Origin: Treponema sp.
Lineage (GTDB): Bacteria; Spirochaetota; Spirochaetia; Treponematales; Breznakiellaceae
Assembly (NCBI GenBank): GCA_031256195.1
Contig: JAIRRB010000204.1
Location: 1 to 41,499, forward strand
DNA: 41,499 nucleotides
Direction of reading: 5' to 3'
How positions within the stretch are numbered: position 1 is the stretch's first letter; the number at the start of each line of letters is the position of its first letter. The notes under the pieces were generated by a model that saw only the letters and a program-made list of their open reading frames with translations, had not been told where the DNA came from and did no database searches. Positions 26,201-36,700 of this stretch are shown here, in pieces. A program made the translations under genes and the position numbers.

Positions 26201-28774
26201 ACTACCTGTCGCGCCGCTCAGGGATTCCACTATATCTATTGTGGGGGCTGTCGTATCTACCCTGATATTTTTGGTATCTTTAAGGTTTCTGTTTGAGGGA
26301 ATAACCATATCCGGTGTACCGCCGGTACTGGTCCAAGTGCCGGGAGAATTAATACTAACGATGTCAAGCCGCCCGGCATTTTGCCCCGTAGAAACGGTAT
26401 AGGTAAAATGATGCCTGGATGCAGAACCGCCTGGATTAACCCAGTTGGCAGTACCGTTGTTATTCAGTGTCAAGGTAGGAACTGGGCCGCTATATTCAAC
26501 GGCCTTGTTAAACTCCAGGTATATGTCAATTGGCTTACCCGCGTTATAGGACCCGTCATCGGTATCGCTGCTGGCCTGTATCAGATAGGGAGTGGTAGTA
26601 TCAATTTTGACCGAAACAGCGGTTTCGGTTACATTGTTCCCCAGGTCAGCAAGCCGCGCTGTGATAAATCCGCCCCCTTTCCGCGCCTGATCACTACTCA
26701 GTTCAAGCGGCCCGGCCATCCATGTTGCCGGAGTAGTATAGGTTAAAAAAGCGCCCGGTACGTTTTCGTCGTTCCATGATACCTGTATGGCTCCCATACG
26801 GCCCGGCTGCCCCCATTGGGTAAAAGAATCGTCCCCCCAACTTCCGCTTACATATATTTCATCATCTGTTTGCAGGGCTGCCATTGCCCCCTCTGCCAGA
26901 AGGTTGTTAACGATATGATAGTCTATATCCGGCTCACCGCTGCGGCGTACTGTTATGCCTTCAATTTTCAATGGGTCAGGCGGCGTTACATCACCCCTCA
27001 CCGAATGGATTTTGGTTACGGCCCTCTCGTTTTGGCCCTCTACACGCAGTACAAACGATTGGGCGGTCAGGGGAACCTTGCCGGGTCCGGCGCCAATCTG
27101 TAAATCGGTAAACAGGTTGATACTTTTGCTGAAATGCCTTTTCATTCGCTTGGTATCAGGGTCCGGCGCTCCGGGGCCCAATACGAGTTCCCATATCAAA
27201 TTGCCATCATTGTCTTTCCAATAATTGTCTCCCGCGCTGTCAGGAGGAAGCGCCGGACTTCCGCCGGTAATATTCCAACCCTCATAATCGCTGGCTTGAT
27301 ACAAAACACGGTTTTGGGCATCCCCCAGCGGGTTAAGCCAAACCAGCGTAAGTTTCGTGGGGTCATCTCCGGCTTCGGCAGTTCCGCTTATGGTAAAGGT
27401 TCCGGCGCTGTCCCCAAACAGGGAATCGGTTGGTACGGGGCTCGCAACATCAACGCTGGGAGCGGATGAATCCAGCACATAGAAATAACGGGTTATGGTA
27501 TCTCCGGCAGTTGGCGGGTCGTTTATATCCGTGCAATCAATAACAATCCGGTATTCATCGCAGTCAGTGGGGGCGGTAAAATTCCAGGAAAAAAACATTG
27601 AAGGATCGGTCCCTTCAACCAGCGGTTCATTGATTAATGTCTTTTCCGCAACAAGTTTATTGCTTCCATTGTTGTATATTTTGTAGGACACCGATTGTAC
27701 CCCGTCATTGTCATAAGCCTGTCCCTGAACAACGGAACCGGGGAAAACCGCGACCAGACGCGGGTTGCTTTCATGTCCTACGCCGCTTACCCAGGGTTTA
27801 TCGGCATCGGGCCAATAAACCAGCCAGCCGTGGCTCCGTATTTTTTCGTTTCCTGCCTTGTCGGCAGCCCGGCTGATTACCTGAAGGTACAAGCCGTCAC
27901 CCGGATTGTTGCCCAAATAGCCGATACTATTTACCGTTCCGGGGGTCATAATATCTTTCGCGAGAATTTCCGCTGTGCCGCTCCAACTCAAATCCTTAAC
28001 AGGCAAACAGTCTTCGTTGTAGTAATAATTTCCGTCATTATCCGCCAGTTGGAAGACCAGTGTATCTATGGAAAAATCATCCTTTATTTCATATTGTATT
28101 CTGATGCGCTTGTTATGCAGCCGGTCCAGAACGGCAGGGTCCTGCAATTTATAATCTCTGTCAAATGCGTACTCTATATCGTCCGTAAAGGAATATTTGT
28201 CGCTGTCATCTTTGTCAAAATCATCGAATTCCAGTAGCGGCGCGAGTACCGTCACCACCGGCGGTTTTTTATCAATCACCACACGGCGCTGCTGTAATGT
28301 GCCTTTGTTTTTGACATTATTTTCCGCCCGCGCGGTAATAAGGTATTCCCCATCGGGGGCATCCTGCATTGACAATGTTACCGACCAGTTAATTTTAACC
28401 TTTGCCGGGTCTTTCTGCGTTGTCCATGTTCCGCTGCCGCCGGATACCCAGGGAGAACCGGCGCCGCTGCGGCTGCGCCATGCGCCGCGCTCGGCTTGCC
28501 ATTCCTGTTTCCACTCCTGCCCATCGGCAATGATATGTTCCACGGTAACAAACAGAAATGTTACTTCTTCCTTATCCGCCGCGGTTCCCGTTATCTCCAG
28601 AGTATCCCGAATATTATCCATAAATTCCGGTTTTTGAATGGTAACCGTGGGAGGGTCTAAATTCAGTTTAGGCCCCAGCGAGATAGGGTTTTCGCAGGAA
28701 TAAAAACTTAAGGCCCCCAAGAGCAGGGAACACATCGCTATGATTACGCCGTTATGCGTTTTGATTGTTTTCAT
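23282..28774 (-). CDS. Giant Ig-like repeat lipoprotein (1830 aa)
   Basis: Signal peptide with lipobox ALSFYSC-EN; repeated (I/V)DTTxP-delimited Ig-like modules (e.g. TTTPYLIQASSDTDDGSYNAGKPIDIYLEFNKAVEYSGPVPTLTLNNNG). Confidence 0.88.
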   Translation of the reverse strand: MKTIKTHNGVIIAMCSLLLGALSFYSCENPISLGPKLNLDPPTVTIQKPEFMDNIRDTLEITGTAADKEEVTFLFVTVEHIIADGQEWKQEWQAERGAWRSRSGAGSPWVSGGSGTWTTQKDPAKVKINWSVTLSMQDAPDGEYLITARAENNVKNKGTLQQRRVVIDKKPPVVTVLAPLLEFDDFDKDDSDKYSFTDDIEYAFDRDYKLQDPAVLDRLHNKRIRIQYEIKDDFSIDTLVFQLADNDGNYYYNEDCLPVKDLSWSGTAEILAKDIMTPGTVNSIGYLGNNPGDGLYLQVISRAADKAGNEKIRSHGWLVYWPDADKPWVSGVGHESNPRLVAVFPGSVVQGQAYDNDGVQSVSYKIYNNGSNKLVAEKTLINEPLVEGTDPSMFFSWNFTAPTDCDEYRIVIDCTDINDPPTAGDTITRYFYVLDSSAPSVDVASPVPTDSLFGDSAGTFTISGTAEAGDDPTKLTLVWLNPLGDAQNRVLYQASDYEGWNITGGSPALPPDSAGDNYWKDNDGNLIWELVLGPGAPDPDTKRMKRHFSKSINLFTDLQIGAGPGKVPLTAQSFVLRVEGQNERAVTKIHSVRGDVTPPDPLKIEGITVRRSGEPDIDYHIVNNLLAEGAMAALQTDDEIYVSGSWGDDSFTQWGQPGRMGAIQVSWNDENVPGAFLTYTTPATWMAGPLELSSDQARKGGGFITARLADLGNNVTETAVSVKIDTTTPYLIQASSDTDDGSYNAGKPIDIYLEFNKAVEYSGPVPTLTLNNNGTANWVNPGGSASRHHFTYTVSTGQNAGRLDIVSINSPGTWTSTGGTPDMVIPSNRNLKDTKNIRVDTTAPTIDIVESLSGATGSPNYYKAGGAIYLLVTFNEEIIFNEGTTGNNTTLTLNVGGASPYAVEPVVSGQKSLLFKYTVVTGQNTNTSPVTPLAASAINLGTGASITDLAGNLLLAGAANFGSPTNIAPAKTIYIDTTPPGIPSISGISAGTFTSAQTFTLNGITESNVEYSVAGNAGPWISYPGGSGVRLSSNGTYIISARQTDLAGNVSDTTSPASPEIQVTINVSAPLLLSYGGTPGTYGKGKEIEIRLNLREAVTVGGTSPTLTLAGGTFAVSATATFDTASSGKNPLIFKYTVQQGDNVSLLQIGSINTGGTTFTPGSGTSEALNSISNNLDYYTTIKIDTTPPVFETAGSDINTAGTILTLNFDKSIYKGTGDITLELVAGSRRAPAVLTKAEYTRYKGNGTTNDLEQWYTVGTNGTTAGGVADLTEKYILNFDESASNPTIINALFTNGAFTVKIPVASSAVAVNPVNDKSLAVTLGAAFVLPVKGVGYTMTFNAGLVQDAQSNTVVAYTGKTVTNPGVNPPFIRVQKNRGRYNPTTSVPTPIYDWIFNAEVRTARAKPTGNWIQAEAFRMGNPVTGVLSATSPGNNYIRGYKKFNDGDPNELIPDGHFRIHGDWGQNGTSFSAGWGVPGGYGTPSSGATVGSTDLWVNPWINTSTPWGGDWGNAGFLVGVEDMPPMWVNIDDPGATRTQSTTSPGAGYIRLGIAAYGSNITIPNQIEAVQPFQTKIKIDCQTPGVTLSCDYTTKITAPETGRFNIAGQPGHPTVPSVIMPGQPSAPTATTASLDGNNSFDVGPGTAADNTDRNGYLYGIRATATLSGTTVTAYEKAARSVIRFTNITNANNWGTLKGKTAAGRTLQLWLRGGDGPTGSNLTPGFPLAWSDQEHTGARLMHPEDTDLNGWYWITWEVSKQAYFHFVAGTTLTTAEVSNGPLDWGWTKNAWAFQHEEYPLYPGGSLQFSTGTQVTYPATQTIEFYGDFSGSRAP

Positions 28775-28786
28775 TTTTTTCCTCCT

Positions 28787-31700
28787 TTAATAACCGTTAC
28801 CGGCGGCGTTTGCATAAGTCCGCAGCCCCCAATTGCCGTACTTACGGAAATTATGGGCGTAATGGTCGCCAGTCCACGGCTGCCAGGGGTCTTCAGGTTC
28901 GGTAAACGCTGAGTTAGGCGTGTCTCTCACCATAACCATACCGACATGCCAAAAATTAGAGACTATTTCCCAGCTTATCCAAATCCAGTCATTAGTATTG
29001 GTGGTGTGATGATATGCGTATTTACTGCTTTTTCCGCTCATATCATTGTAGTCCATGGGGAAGCCGGAAATGGTTACCGCTCCGTTTTGGGTATTGGTGG
29101 CTTCCAGTTTTATATATGGTTTTCCTCCACCAACAGGCGGACTTCGGTACACAATTACCGTCTTAAACGCTCCTTCATAAGCGCGGCCGCTTCCGCTTCC
29201 GCCGCCAAGACTTGCCAGATTTGCAGTCGCGGCGATATAGTCCTTACGGGCGGTATAGAGATCGGTATCCCCAATCGTTAAAATGGTTCCTAAAGTGTAT
29301 CCGGTAGTTGCCGTCATACCTGTCAGATCAGTAATCAATGCGTCTGCAATGGCGGAATTTTGAGGCCCATCGGTTGAGCTTGCTCCAAAACCTGTAGTAG
29401 CGGTGGAAACGGTAGATTGACCTTGGTAACGTTCACCATAAGATATTGCCGCTCCCGGAGTTACACAATCTATACGGTATTCCACATTCACACGAGACGT
29501 TACTTCATTTGTCGTTCCCTTTGTTCCGGTTACCGTATTACTCGTGGGATTAACTGTCACATGGTTATTGGAAACCCTGTTCACCCTGATTACCGGGTCG
29601 GCTGTCGGAATTGACCAGACATTGTAGGTGTTTCCATTGAACGCGACAGAAGGATTACCCGCTTCGTCGCAGAACGCCCCCGCGGCTACTACAACCTTCC
29701 AATTCCGTCCATTGGGGAGTTTGTCCAGAAGTGTTAAAGTTATGGTGTCTGTACCGCTTCCGGTAACCTGCGACGTATCAACTGATTCTACTTCCTGCCA
29801 CAGGTATTTTGCAGCATTTAAAGCCGTCCTTGCATTGTTCACTGCTCCAGTCGTCGTATCAGATAGATTATTACCAAAGTTCAACACATACTTTGTTACC
29901 GTATCGGGAACATAATATGTTTCTGATATTTTGAGACCGTGTGTTGTTTCGGTGTAATTATTATTTATATAACCCATATTTGTTGTACTGGTGGCAAGAG
30001 CGTTAGATATTTTTGCGTATTCTTCATTGCTTAAAACCGGCGGAATATACCAGTTATCCGCGGGTCTAACCGTTATAATTCCATTTTCCGGCAACACTTT
30101 TTGGTCGAATTTAATGGTTATAGTGTTGTTGGCGGCCGCAAGGTTCTGGTTACCCGGCGCTGCTCCATAAACTGCTGTAACACTTGGCGCTATAGACAAT
30201 ACGTTAAGACCGGTACGGCTGTCATTATAACTTTTCATTACGTTAGGTAAATCTCCGCCAGGCATGGTACCGTCTTCCCCTTTTGCACCGGCCAGGTTAA
30301 TAGCAGATACCGTAACAGGTCTCCAGATTTTACCTGATCCAACCGTGTAAGTGCCTGTTAGTTCATTAGCGGACGCGGGCGATGATATTATGGTGAAATT
30401 AGTAATATTAACAGCCGCTCCTTGATTAGTAGCGGAATTTGTAGCCCCTGTTCCCTGTATCGTAATTGACGTTCCGGCGGCGTTAGTAACTTTCCCGCTA
30501 AAAAGCAGTTTAAATGTTAAAATATCTCCTTGTTTATACGAGCCGTCAGGCTTATCACAGGTTATGGCTATCAAATTGCAGGAACCTATGTCAAACTCAA
30601 GTTTATCGCCATCTGAGGAAATATTGCCCGCACGGTCTATTTGACGGGCGGCTACAGTGTAATGACCGGGATCGTCTATGACAAACCAGTAAGGACTGGT
30701 AATCGTAATCCAGTTTAATCCGTCTTTGGTGTATTCTACTCTTTTGGCATCCGACTCAATGGCGGCTGTTGCAATTTGAATGGTCTTGGAAGACGGATTA
30801 TTTACGGTATAGGATACATTCAGCGCGGCAGGCCGTATGGCATCGACATAAACAGAGCCTGTTATGACAGTGGCAAGCGAGTCTAGCAACAACTCATTGC
30901 CGTTTGCTCCTGCCGTATCGGTAATCATAGCACGATCGCCCGCGGAGAAACAGCTCGCCGCAGTGCATTTAACCGGGTCAGCTCCATCCCCTGACTGTAT
31001 TGTATACTGGAAAATCATTGTTCGAGAGCCGTTCATGGTTATAAAATTCGCATTCCGGGTGGTGGGGGTTCCATTATCGAATTGCAGTCTCAGGGCAGGG
31101 GTTCCCAGCACCCTGATATCTTTGTCGACAGCAACTTCGGCTTTTACTATTGCCCCGGCGCGCAACCAGGGCGAATATACGGGGTCTCCGTCTTCACCGG
31201 TAAGCGTAATATTGGTAATCCTGGGAGCAATGCCGTTTACATAGAGTCTTTTGGTAGCGGGTATATTATTGGCAGGATTCGTAGAATTCAAAGCGTCAAT
31301 ATCCGGCTCAACCGCGTTCACTTCCCCGCCGTTCGGTTCAAATGCCGTTACCTGTAATCCGGTGAGTGGTCCCGGGACACCGGTATAGTCGTCGGACTCT
31401 ACTTTATACTCAAAGTCCAGAGTGGTAGTCCCCGCGCCTCTAACATAATACGCATAACGCACCGTAGTAGACGGGGTAAAGCCTTCCAGTTTGAGTCTGG
31501 GTACATTTTTTGCGCCGGGTAGGGGTATTCCCAGGGTATCGTCGAATACATGGGACACGGTCCCGTCAAAAACAGCCTGTATTGTTATGGTATCCCTGCT
31601 GCTGAAAACAGCGCCGCTATTGTGGGGAGAAGTAATGCGCTCCAGTTCCGGCAGGGTTGTTACCTGGATATATATCTCCATCTGCGCGGTGTTATTCAGC

Positions 31701-33691
31701 CTGTCCGTTGCGGTAATTTCGTAAGGATAATCGTCCTTTTGGCTCTGCGAGGTTGTTGCAGTCCATTGATTTTCATTCTCCCCCGAACCTCTGGTCAGAG
31801 GTATATCCTGACCGTCTTTAGCCGAGGTCAGCGTTACCAAATCAATGGGCGCTTCAAATTCCGACTCCACATCAATAATAAAGTGAATATTATTGTTGGG
31901 CGCATAAGGTTCCCAGTTCAGGGGGCTTTCAATCTTAATAACCGGAGGCTTTTTGTAGGGCATAAGCCGAAGGCTTGCAAAAATGTCATCACCGCCCCTG
32001 CCCTGGGTGTAGAACATAAAGAATTTGGGCTCATTTTCAACTACGCCGTTATACATAAAGTCTTCAAAAATATTAAATGTTGTGCTAAAGGCCTGAACCT
32101 TATACCATTTATCGCCGATTTGTTTATCGGGCCGGGAGCTCAGTTCCAGTTCCCGAATTATTATGCCGTTGCCCGGAACGCCGTTCAATAAGGCCTCTTC
32201 CCCTTTCTCGATTTGCTGACTTACATTCCAGCCGGTACCGGCGGGAATCCACACTATTCTGAATACGCTTACCTCTTCCAAATTCAGAACGTTACCGGTT
32301 ATGGTAAAATTCGTTCCGCCGGTCAAAGAGGGGGCGGTATTTTCATTGGGCGATTCAATCGTAATAACGGGAATCCCTTCTTCAATAACTTTCACGGGAA
32401 ATATTTTTTGCGACCAGACTTCATCATCCTGTTTGCCCGGGCCCTTGTAATCTCTGGCCAGAACAATCAGGCAGTAGTCTCCGCGGGTATCTCCTATATC
32501 TACCGGAACCACGGCGTTGCGCGCCGGCGCGTCCAGCGGCTTTTTCTGTAATCCGGGAATGGCGCCGGGGTTATTTACCAGCGATTGCAGTTTTTCAGCG
32601 TCAGTGTTTGCCGGCATATAATTCGCCCAGCCATCCTCCGATATCATTCCCGCGTATATTTCGCCTACATTGTCATCGTCAAAAACCCGTACCGGCAAAA
32701 TACTGCCTGCCTTTTCAATAAATATCCCTGTTTCGGCGTCAGCGGAAACGGCTACCTCAATATGGGGATTATCCGCTTCGGGATACCAGCACAGGTTATA
32801 CAATAAATTGGTATGGCCGTATTGTCCGCTATGCCCTGCCAGAGCGCGGGCGGTTACCACAACTTTCAGGTAATGCCGCCCGCTTGCGTAAATGGGATTA
32901 GCGGCGATAAGTTCCGCCGCAGTAATGAACCAGGCCGGCGCATACACGGTAGTACCGGGTATCCGCTCACGGCCTTTATCAAACAGTTCATTTCCGTCCT
33001 CGCCAAGAAAATTAAGCGTTACATCGGCAAGGCTAAAGTCATGCTCAATAACAGCGCGCAGGGTAAAATTCTCGTTTTGGAAATAATCAATATTCTCAAA
33101 CAGATTCTGGTCTAACTCTTCCAGTTTTGTTTTGGGCAGCAAACCGACGGTAAGCCCCGGCTGCCGTTCAATTTTGATTTCTTTTACAAAGGGCGGTTCG
33201 GTATCTACCAGCAAGGTAATCTGTTTTACCGAATCCGGCCCGCTGTTTTTAACATGGTCAAGGGCGGATATTCTGATAGTCCGCTCGCCTTTCTCAATAC
33301 CGTCAAGGACTATGCTCCATTTCTGCCAATCTCCCCGCCGGGCGGGAGAGGCGATTCGGGCATTATCCCAGAGAGGATTTTTTCCGTTTATCTTTTCCGC
33401 GTTGGGGCCAATCTCTTCTACGGTAATGCGCTCTACCCGAACATTGTCCCTGGCTTCTCCCATCAGCGTAAAGCCCGTACCAACCAGTATCCCCGGCCCG
33501 ATAAGCAGCATATTGTCTTCCGCTTCAACAGATGTCTCTGTTCCGTCAGGCAGCATTATACCGGTTATTTTGAGAACCGGCGGTTCCAGGTCTACAGTTG
33601 ACCCCATACCCATGGGACTGTCGCAGGCGGTAAAAGCCATGCCGATTCCCAGAACAACGCCTAAAAAACACCACTTAAATTTTTGGTTCAT
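28787..33691 (-). CDS. Giant Ig-like repeat lipoprotein (1634 aa)
   Basis: Lipobox GMAFTAC-DS; N-terminus and C-terminal modules parallel those of the 23282-28774 protein; Ig-like repeats. Confidence 0.88.
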   Translation of the reverse strand: MNQKFKWCFLGVVLGIGMAFTACDSPMGMGSTVDLEPPVLKITGIMLPDGTETSVEAEDNMLLIGPGILVGTGFTLMGEARDNVRVERITVEEIGPNAEKINGKNPLWDNARIASPARRGDWQKWSIVLDGIEKGERTIRISALDHVKNSGPDSVKQITLLVDTEPPFVKEIKIERQPGLTVGLLPKTKLEELDQNLFENIDYFQNENFTLRAVIEHDFSLADVTLNFLGEDGNELFDKGRERIPGTTVYAPAWFITAAELIAANPIYASGRHYLKVVVTARALAGHSGQYGHTNLLYNLCWYPEADNPHIEVAVSADAETGIFIEKAGSILPVRVFDDDNVGEIYAGMISEDGWANYMPANTDAEKLQSLVNNPGAIPGLQKKPLDAPARNAVVPVDIGDTRGDYCLIVLARDYKGPGKQDDEVWSQKIFPVKVIEEGIPVITIESPNENTAPSLTGGTNFTITGNVLNLEEVSVFRIVWIPAGTGWNVSQQIEKGEEALLNGVPGNGIIIRELELSSRPDKQIGDKWYKVQAFSTTFNIFEDFMYNGVVENEPKFFMFYTQGRGGDDIFASLRLMPYKKPPVIKIESPLNWEPYAPNNNIHFIIDVESEFEAPIDLVTLTSAKDGQDIPLTRGSGENENQWTATTSQSQKDDYPYEITATDRLNNTAQMEIYIQVTTLPELERITSPHNSGAVFSSRDTITIQAVFDGTVSHVFDDTLGIPLPGAKNVPRLKLEGFTPSTTVRYAYYVRGAGTTTLDFEYKVESDDYTGVPGPLTGLQVTAFEPNGGEVNAVEPDIDALNSTNPANNIPATKRLYVNGIAPRITNITLTGEDGDPVYSPWLRAGAIVKAEVAVDKDIRVLGTPALRLQFDNGTPTTRNANFITMNGSRTMIFQYTIQSGDGADPVKCTAASCFSAGDRAMITDTAGANGNELLLDSLATVITGSVYVDAIRPAALNVSYTVNNPSSKTIQIATAAIESDAKRVEYTKDGLNWITITSPYWFVIDDPGHYTVAARQIDRAGNISSDGDKLEFDIGSCNLIAITCDKPDGSYKQGDILTFKLLFSGKVTNAAGTSITIQGTGATNSATNQGAAVNITNFTIISSPASANELTGTYTVGSGKIWRPVTVSAINLAGAKGEDGTMPGGDLPNVMKSYNDSRTGLNVLSIAPSVTAVYGAAPGNQNLAAANNTITIKFDQKVLPENGIITVRPADNWYIPPVLSNEEYAKISNALATSTTNMGYINNNYTETTHGLKISETYYVPDTVTKYVLNFGNNLSDTTTGAVNNARTALNAAKYLWQEVESVDTSQVTGSGTDTITLTLLDKLPNGRNWKVVVAAGAFCDEAGNPSVAFNGNTYNVWSIPTADPVIRVNRVSNNHVTVNPTSNTVTGTKGTTNEVTSRVNVEYRIDCVTPGAAISYGERYQGQSTVSTATTGFGASSTDGPQNSAIADALITDLTGMTATTGYTLGTILTIGDTDLYTARKDYIAATANLASLGGGSGSGRAYEGAFKTVIVYRSPPVGGGKPYIKLEATNTQNGAVTISGFPMDYNDMSGKSSKYAYHHTTNTNDWIWISWEIVSNFWHVGMVMVRDTPNSAFTEPEDPWQPWTGDHYAHNFRKYGNWGLRTYANAAGNGY

Positions 33692-33708
33692 ATAAACCTC
33701 CTGTCACC

Positions 33709-36700
33709 TTAAAAGGCGTACAGTCTTAAGCCCACGATAACATGGGGAATTACGATATTAATGCCGTAGGCCTTATAGTCCACGTCCGTCGGCACAAACC
33801 ACAACTGCCCTTCCGTAAACAGGCTGAATGTTCGCAGCCTGGTCCGTTTGGGTATGGTCACTTTGGGGAACTCTATCTGGGCCAGCAGGGCGCTCATCCA
33901 GGTAGAAGCTCCGCTTTGGGTAAGTCCTTCATGACCCAGATCAAAGAGTGAGAAATTGGCGCCTAAGGCAATTGATGCGGAAAGCCACTCCCAGTCCGGC
34001 CCGGCAAAGGAACCAAAAGGCAGGGTGTAGACATTGGCCAGAAGTTTAAGCCCCAGTACATGACCGCCGTAACGCAGTTGTCTGTCTCCGCCCAAACTTT
34101 CATAAAGGCTCTGGGTCATAAATCCGTATTGCGCTTCTATCTTGACATTATCATCAAAGAAACTCAAGCCAAGACCAAAGTCCATGTAGGTAACGCCGCC
34201 GGCAAAAATGGCGGGGGCTTTATTGGTAATCTGCCTGATAAAGGGCGGAATGGTGACATCAAAGTAGAGCCCCTGAATAAAGCCCGGTACCTCGTAGAAC
34301 ATTTTGTCGCCCGCGCGCAGGTGGTAGCTTATACTTGCCAGCGCTACATCATCCGAAGCCATAGCGGCGAATTCCAAGTCCATGTTGTAGTGACCGCCTG
34401 CCTGCGGCGCGATAAGCCGGATATGCGGCGGCGTTTTGTCCACCTGAACCAGGGTGCGGGTAACGGCGGATTCGCCGTTTTTCATGTTCGCCCGGACAAT
34501 GATATAGTGCATACCTTCGACCATTTCTCCGGTTTCCAGCCGGTAGCGCCAGCCGGGTTCATTGTCCTTGTCTTTGCTCTTGCTGGTTTTGATAAAGGTT
34601 CCTCCGTTATCAAAACTCAGTTCAATATTGTCCAGGGTCTTGTCCGCCAGTTGCGCCTTAATGTCCTTGCCGGTAGTTTTGTCCGCCAAAAGCGCTTCCT
34701 CTTCGGCGTTCAGGCGATACCCCGCGCGGCCGGAGAACCAGGGCCGCTCAAAGGCAAAGTCACCCATAGTCAGGCTGTCAATGGTAACCCAGGGGCCGTC
34801 GGGCTGGTAATACAGGCTGCGCGTTTCGGATATAACCTTGTCAGCGCCGCCAAAGTCGCTGTGAACAACAAGCGTGTTCCATCCGGGGGTCAGGTGTTCC
34901 TCATTCAGCGAGAAACAGTAGTACCCCGTCCAGGTAACGTCGGCGGTCATTAAATCGGCATTGTTTACCTTGAGGGTGACGGTTTGCGCCTTGTCTATGC
35001 CGCCCGTGCTGCCGTACAGATTAAAGATACCCTGTATATGCTCGCCGTTCAGGGGGTACAGTATATTCACAAAATTGCGCAAACTTTCCCGCGCAAGCTC
35101 AATATTCCGGGAAATGATGGTGACATTGTTCGCTTTATCGGTAATCTGAACTTCAATATTGTAAAACCCGTCCCTGAGGGCCGAAATATCCATTGATTCT
35201 TTCAGAATGGCAGACGGATTTGCCCGATAGATGGAAAATCCCGGGGGAACCGGCTGACCGCCCAGACTCCGCAGTGCAATGCTTTTTGACTCCAGATTCA
35301 TGTCCGCAACCTGTCCCAAAATACTTATCGGGCCGGTGGTAATCATTCCGTTGGGAGGAGAATCCAGGGTGATTTCCGGCGGGGTATTGTCAATATTGAG
35401 GAGCCCTGAATAGAGCGCCGGAATATTGTATTTATCGGTTACGCGGATAAAGATAACATGAGCGCCGTCTTTGAGTATTTTTGAGTTAATGTCATAAAAC
35501 CACTCGGCGGTGCTTCCGTACGCATTAATACGGGCATCATTAAATGTATTGCCGTTATCCACCGAAATCTGGACTTTCCCAATGCCGTTTTCGTCAAAGG
35601 CGCCGCCGCTCATTTCTACCATTCCGCCGCTTATCATGTCGAATGACGGAGTGCTTACTGACGCTACCGGTTCAGACAATGACACTCTGAATTTCCGGGT
35701 AATCGGCTTGCCCCTGACGCCGTAAATATCTTCGGGAATTACGGTGATTGAATGTTCATTATCGGTCAGGCTGGAAAGGGCTAAAGAAATAGAAAAACCA
35801 TTTCCCGTTTCCAGCTTTTGTTCCGGTTTATTGTCAATGCGCCAGAAAACCGCCCGAATGGCATCATCATCGTAACAGATGCCGGACACCTCAAAATCGG
35901 CGATGATTACTTCATCTTCCAGCGGCAGGATGATGTGCGCGACCGGAATGTCCATTTCATTATCAATGACAAACGGCCATGAATTAATCGTTGTTTGATT
36001 CCCCGCCGCGTCTTCAATTACAATGCTCATTTTATCATCCAGCGGCATTTCGATGGGGTCGGTCAGGATGTCAAGGAACCGGGAAGGCCAGCGGTTTATT
36101 TTTTCTCCGTTTTCGTCATAAGCGTCAGGATAGGGATACACTACTTTGGTAATGGCCCTGTTTTCCCCTGACGCGGGCCGGCGATACGTTACTCTCCTGA
36201 TGCTGCCCGCTTCTTTTACTTCAATGCCCAAACGTATAGCGCCGTTTACCCTGGCTTCTTCAATCGGCACAATAAGCTGCGCCTGGGGCGCCTGGGTATC
36301 CTTCTGTAAAATAAAGTTCTTTATGGCAATGCGGCCTGCTTCATCAACCGCCCGAATCTGTATCATTATTGTTCCGTCCGGGAAAGCGGAAACATCCAGG
36401 GCTTGTTCAAATGCCATGCCGGTTCGGGACATGGGCTGCCAGGAATCGCCCAAATCCATGGTAAATTCCAGAGATGTAACATCGTTGGCATCGGAAACAG
36501 AACCTTTTATCTGCACATCGTTCTGCACCCAGCGGCCGTCTGTGCCCGCTTCCAGTTCTATGGCGGGGTCAGAAAAATCCGCAAAAACACTGAAAGGACT
36601 GCTGACAAGATTTTCACCATTTTTGCCGCTTAAATTCAGGGTGAGGGGGCCGAAACTCCCCTGCCTGCGGGCCTGAAGCAGAACCCGTCCGTATTCATCA

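Noticed and set aside
34060-34953. 297-aa + ORF opposite the barrel-ended giant protein
   Set aside because: Shadow ORF; the minus-strand gene is continuous with signal peptide, Ig repeats and barrel.
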